The position numbers and the translations under genes were made by a program. From NCBI GenBank assembly GCA_964415255.1, contig CAYQAC010000149.1, positions 1 through 13,171 of the forward strand: a stretch of DNA of 13,171 nucleotides, given 5' to 3'. The DNA comes from JAHBVY01 sp964415255 (lineage in GTDB: Bacteria > Myxococcota_A > Polyangia > Polyangiales > Polyangiaceae). The notes under the pieces are model-generated. The model did no database searches. It saw only the letters and a list, made by a program, of their open reading frames with translations, and was not told the origin of the DNA. This document shows, one piece after another, positions 12,969 to 13,171 of the stretch (position 1 is its first letter; each line of letters opens with the position of its first letter).

Positions 12969-13171
12969 TAGTTTGATTTCCGGGGTGGCCCCGAGCCCCC
13001 CCAACCCCCCGATCCCGATCCGACCCCCATCGCCCGCCTGCGGGCCCAAGCGGCGCTCACAGCCACCCCATGGCTGCGTCTAGCGTGTGCGCTGGGGCGC
13101 GGGCGGGCGATGGGGGGCGGATCGGGATCGGGGGGTTGGGGGGGCTCGGGGCCACCCCGGAAATCAAACTA
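12969..13171. repeat. Long inverted repeat: 70-bp arms, 63-base centre, reaching the window end
   Basis: The left arm 12969-13038 and right arm 13102-13171 pair at 69 of 70 positions; the one mismatch is A 13023 against G 13117. The centre (13039-13101) contains its own hairpin, CAGCCA-CCCCA-TGGCTG (13060-13076). The arms are very G-rich on one strand and C-rich on the other, with G runs of 6, 3, 6, 7 and 4 at 13112-13151. The right arm may continue past the window. No convincing gene lies in 12749-13171. The repeat could be a mobile-element remnant, a structured RNA, or a fold-back artefact at a contig end. Confidence 0.85.

Noticed and set aside
12852..13049. 65-codon minus-strand frame over the palindrome's left arm
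   Set aside because: It reads through the repeat and hairpins and has no recognisable protein features.
12749..13171. Defence system, retron or insertion sequence at the window end
   Set aside because: There is no reverse transcriptase, transposase or nuclease gene in the window, and nothing shown links the palindrome to such a system.

Overview
The window is GC-rich by eye, and its codons favour G or C at third positions. It reads as a chromosomal fragment of a large-genome, high-GC bacterium. A Myxococcota/Bradymonadota-like (former Deltaproteobacteria) origin is my best guess. The guess rests on a membrane protein with an embedded spermidine-synthase-like domain, a GAF/coiled-coil protein paired with a single-domain response regulator, and Ala/Arg-rich extensions on housekeeping enzymes. 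No marker gene fixes the taxonomy. The first gene is cut at the left edge. The right edge stops inside one arm of a long inverted repeat.

Layout. (1) 1-472 (+): the C-terminal half of a UbiA-type prenyltransferase. (2) 560-3121 (-): a large membrane protein with an internal SAM-binding, spermidine-synthase-like domain, convergent with UbiA. (3) 3386-4678 (+): a GAF/coiled-coil protein and a CheY-like receiver. (4) 4766-7631 (+): trpF-trpB-trpA with 4-bp start/stop overlaps, encoding late tryptophan biosynthesis. (5) 7743-11244 (-): mutY, mutT, gloB and fur in transcription order, with a mutY/mutT overlap. This is a stress-flavoured block of oxidised-guanine repair, methylglyoxal detoxification and a Fur-family regulator. 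(6) 11639-12748 (+): an unrecognised protein with a possible internal duplication and a TPR-like C-terminus. (7) 12749-13171: no gene. It holds a G-quadruplex-capable tract, two tandem terminator-like hairpins, further hairpins, a perfect TTGACA hexamer, and a 70-bp-arm inverted repeat (69 of 70 positions pair) running to the last base.

Functional links. MutT cleans 8-oxo-dGTP from the nucleotide pool and MutY removes A mispaired with 8-oxoG, so their translational coupling makes biochemical sense. TrpF, TrpB and TrpA act consecutively apart from the missing TrpC step, and trpE/G/D/C are not here. The GAF/receiver pair resembles a stand-alone signalling module; its proximity to trp may be incidental.

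The most unusual parts are non-coding. They are the structured 3' region with the long palindrome, a CTAGAGCG motif repeated in the 9.4-11.5 kb block, motif copies around the start of the 560-3121 gene, competing hairpins before trpF, and -10-like boxes only 6-7 nt before three start codons. No tRNA, rRNA, CRISPR array, insertion sequence or defence gene was found.
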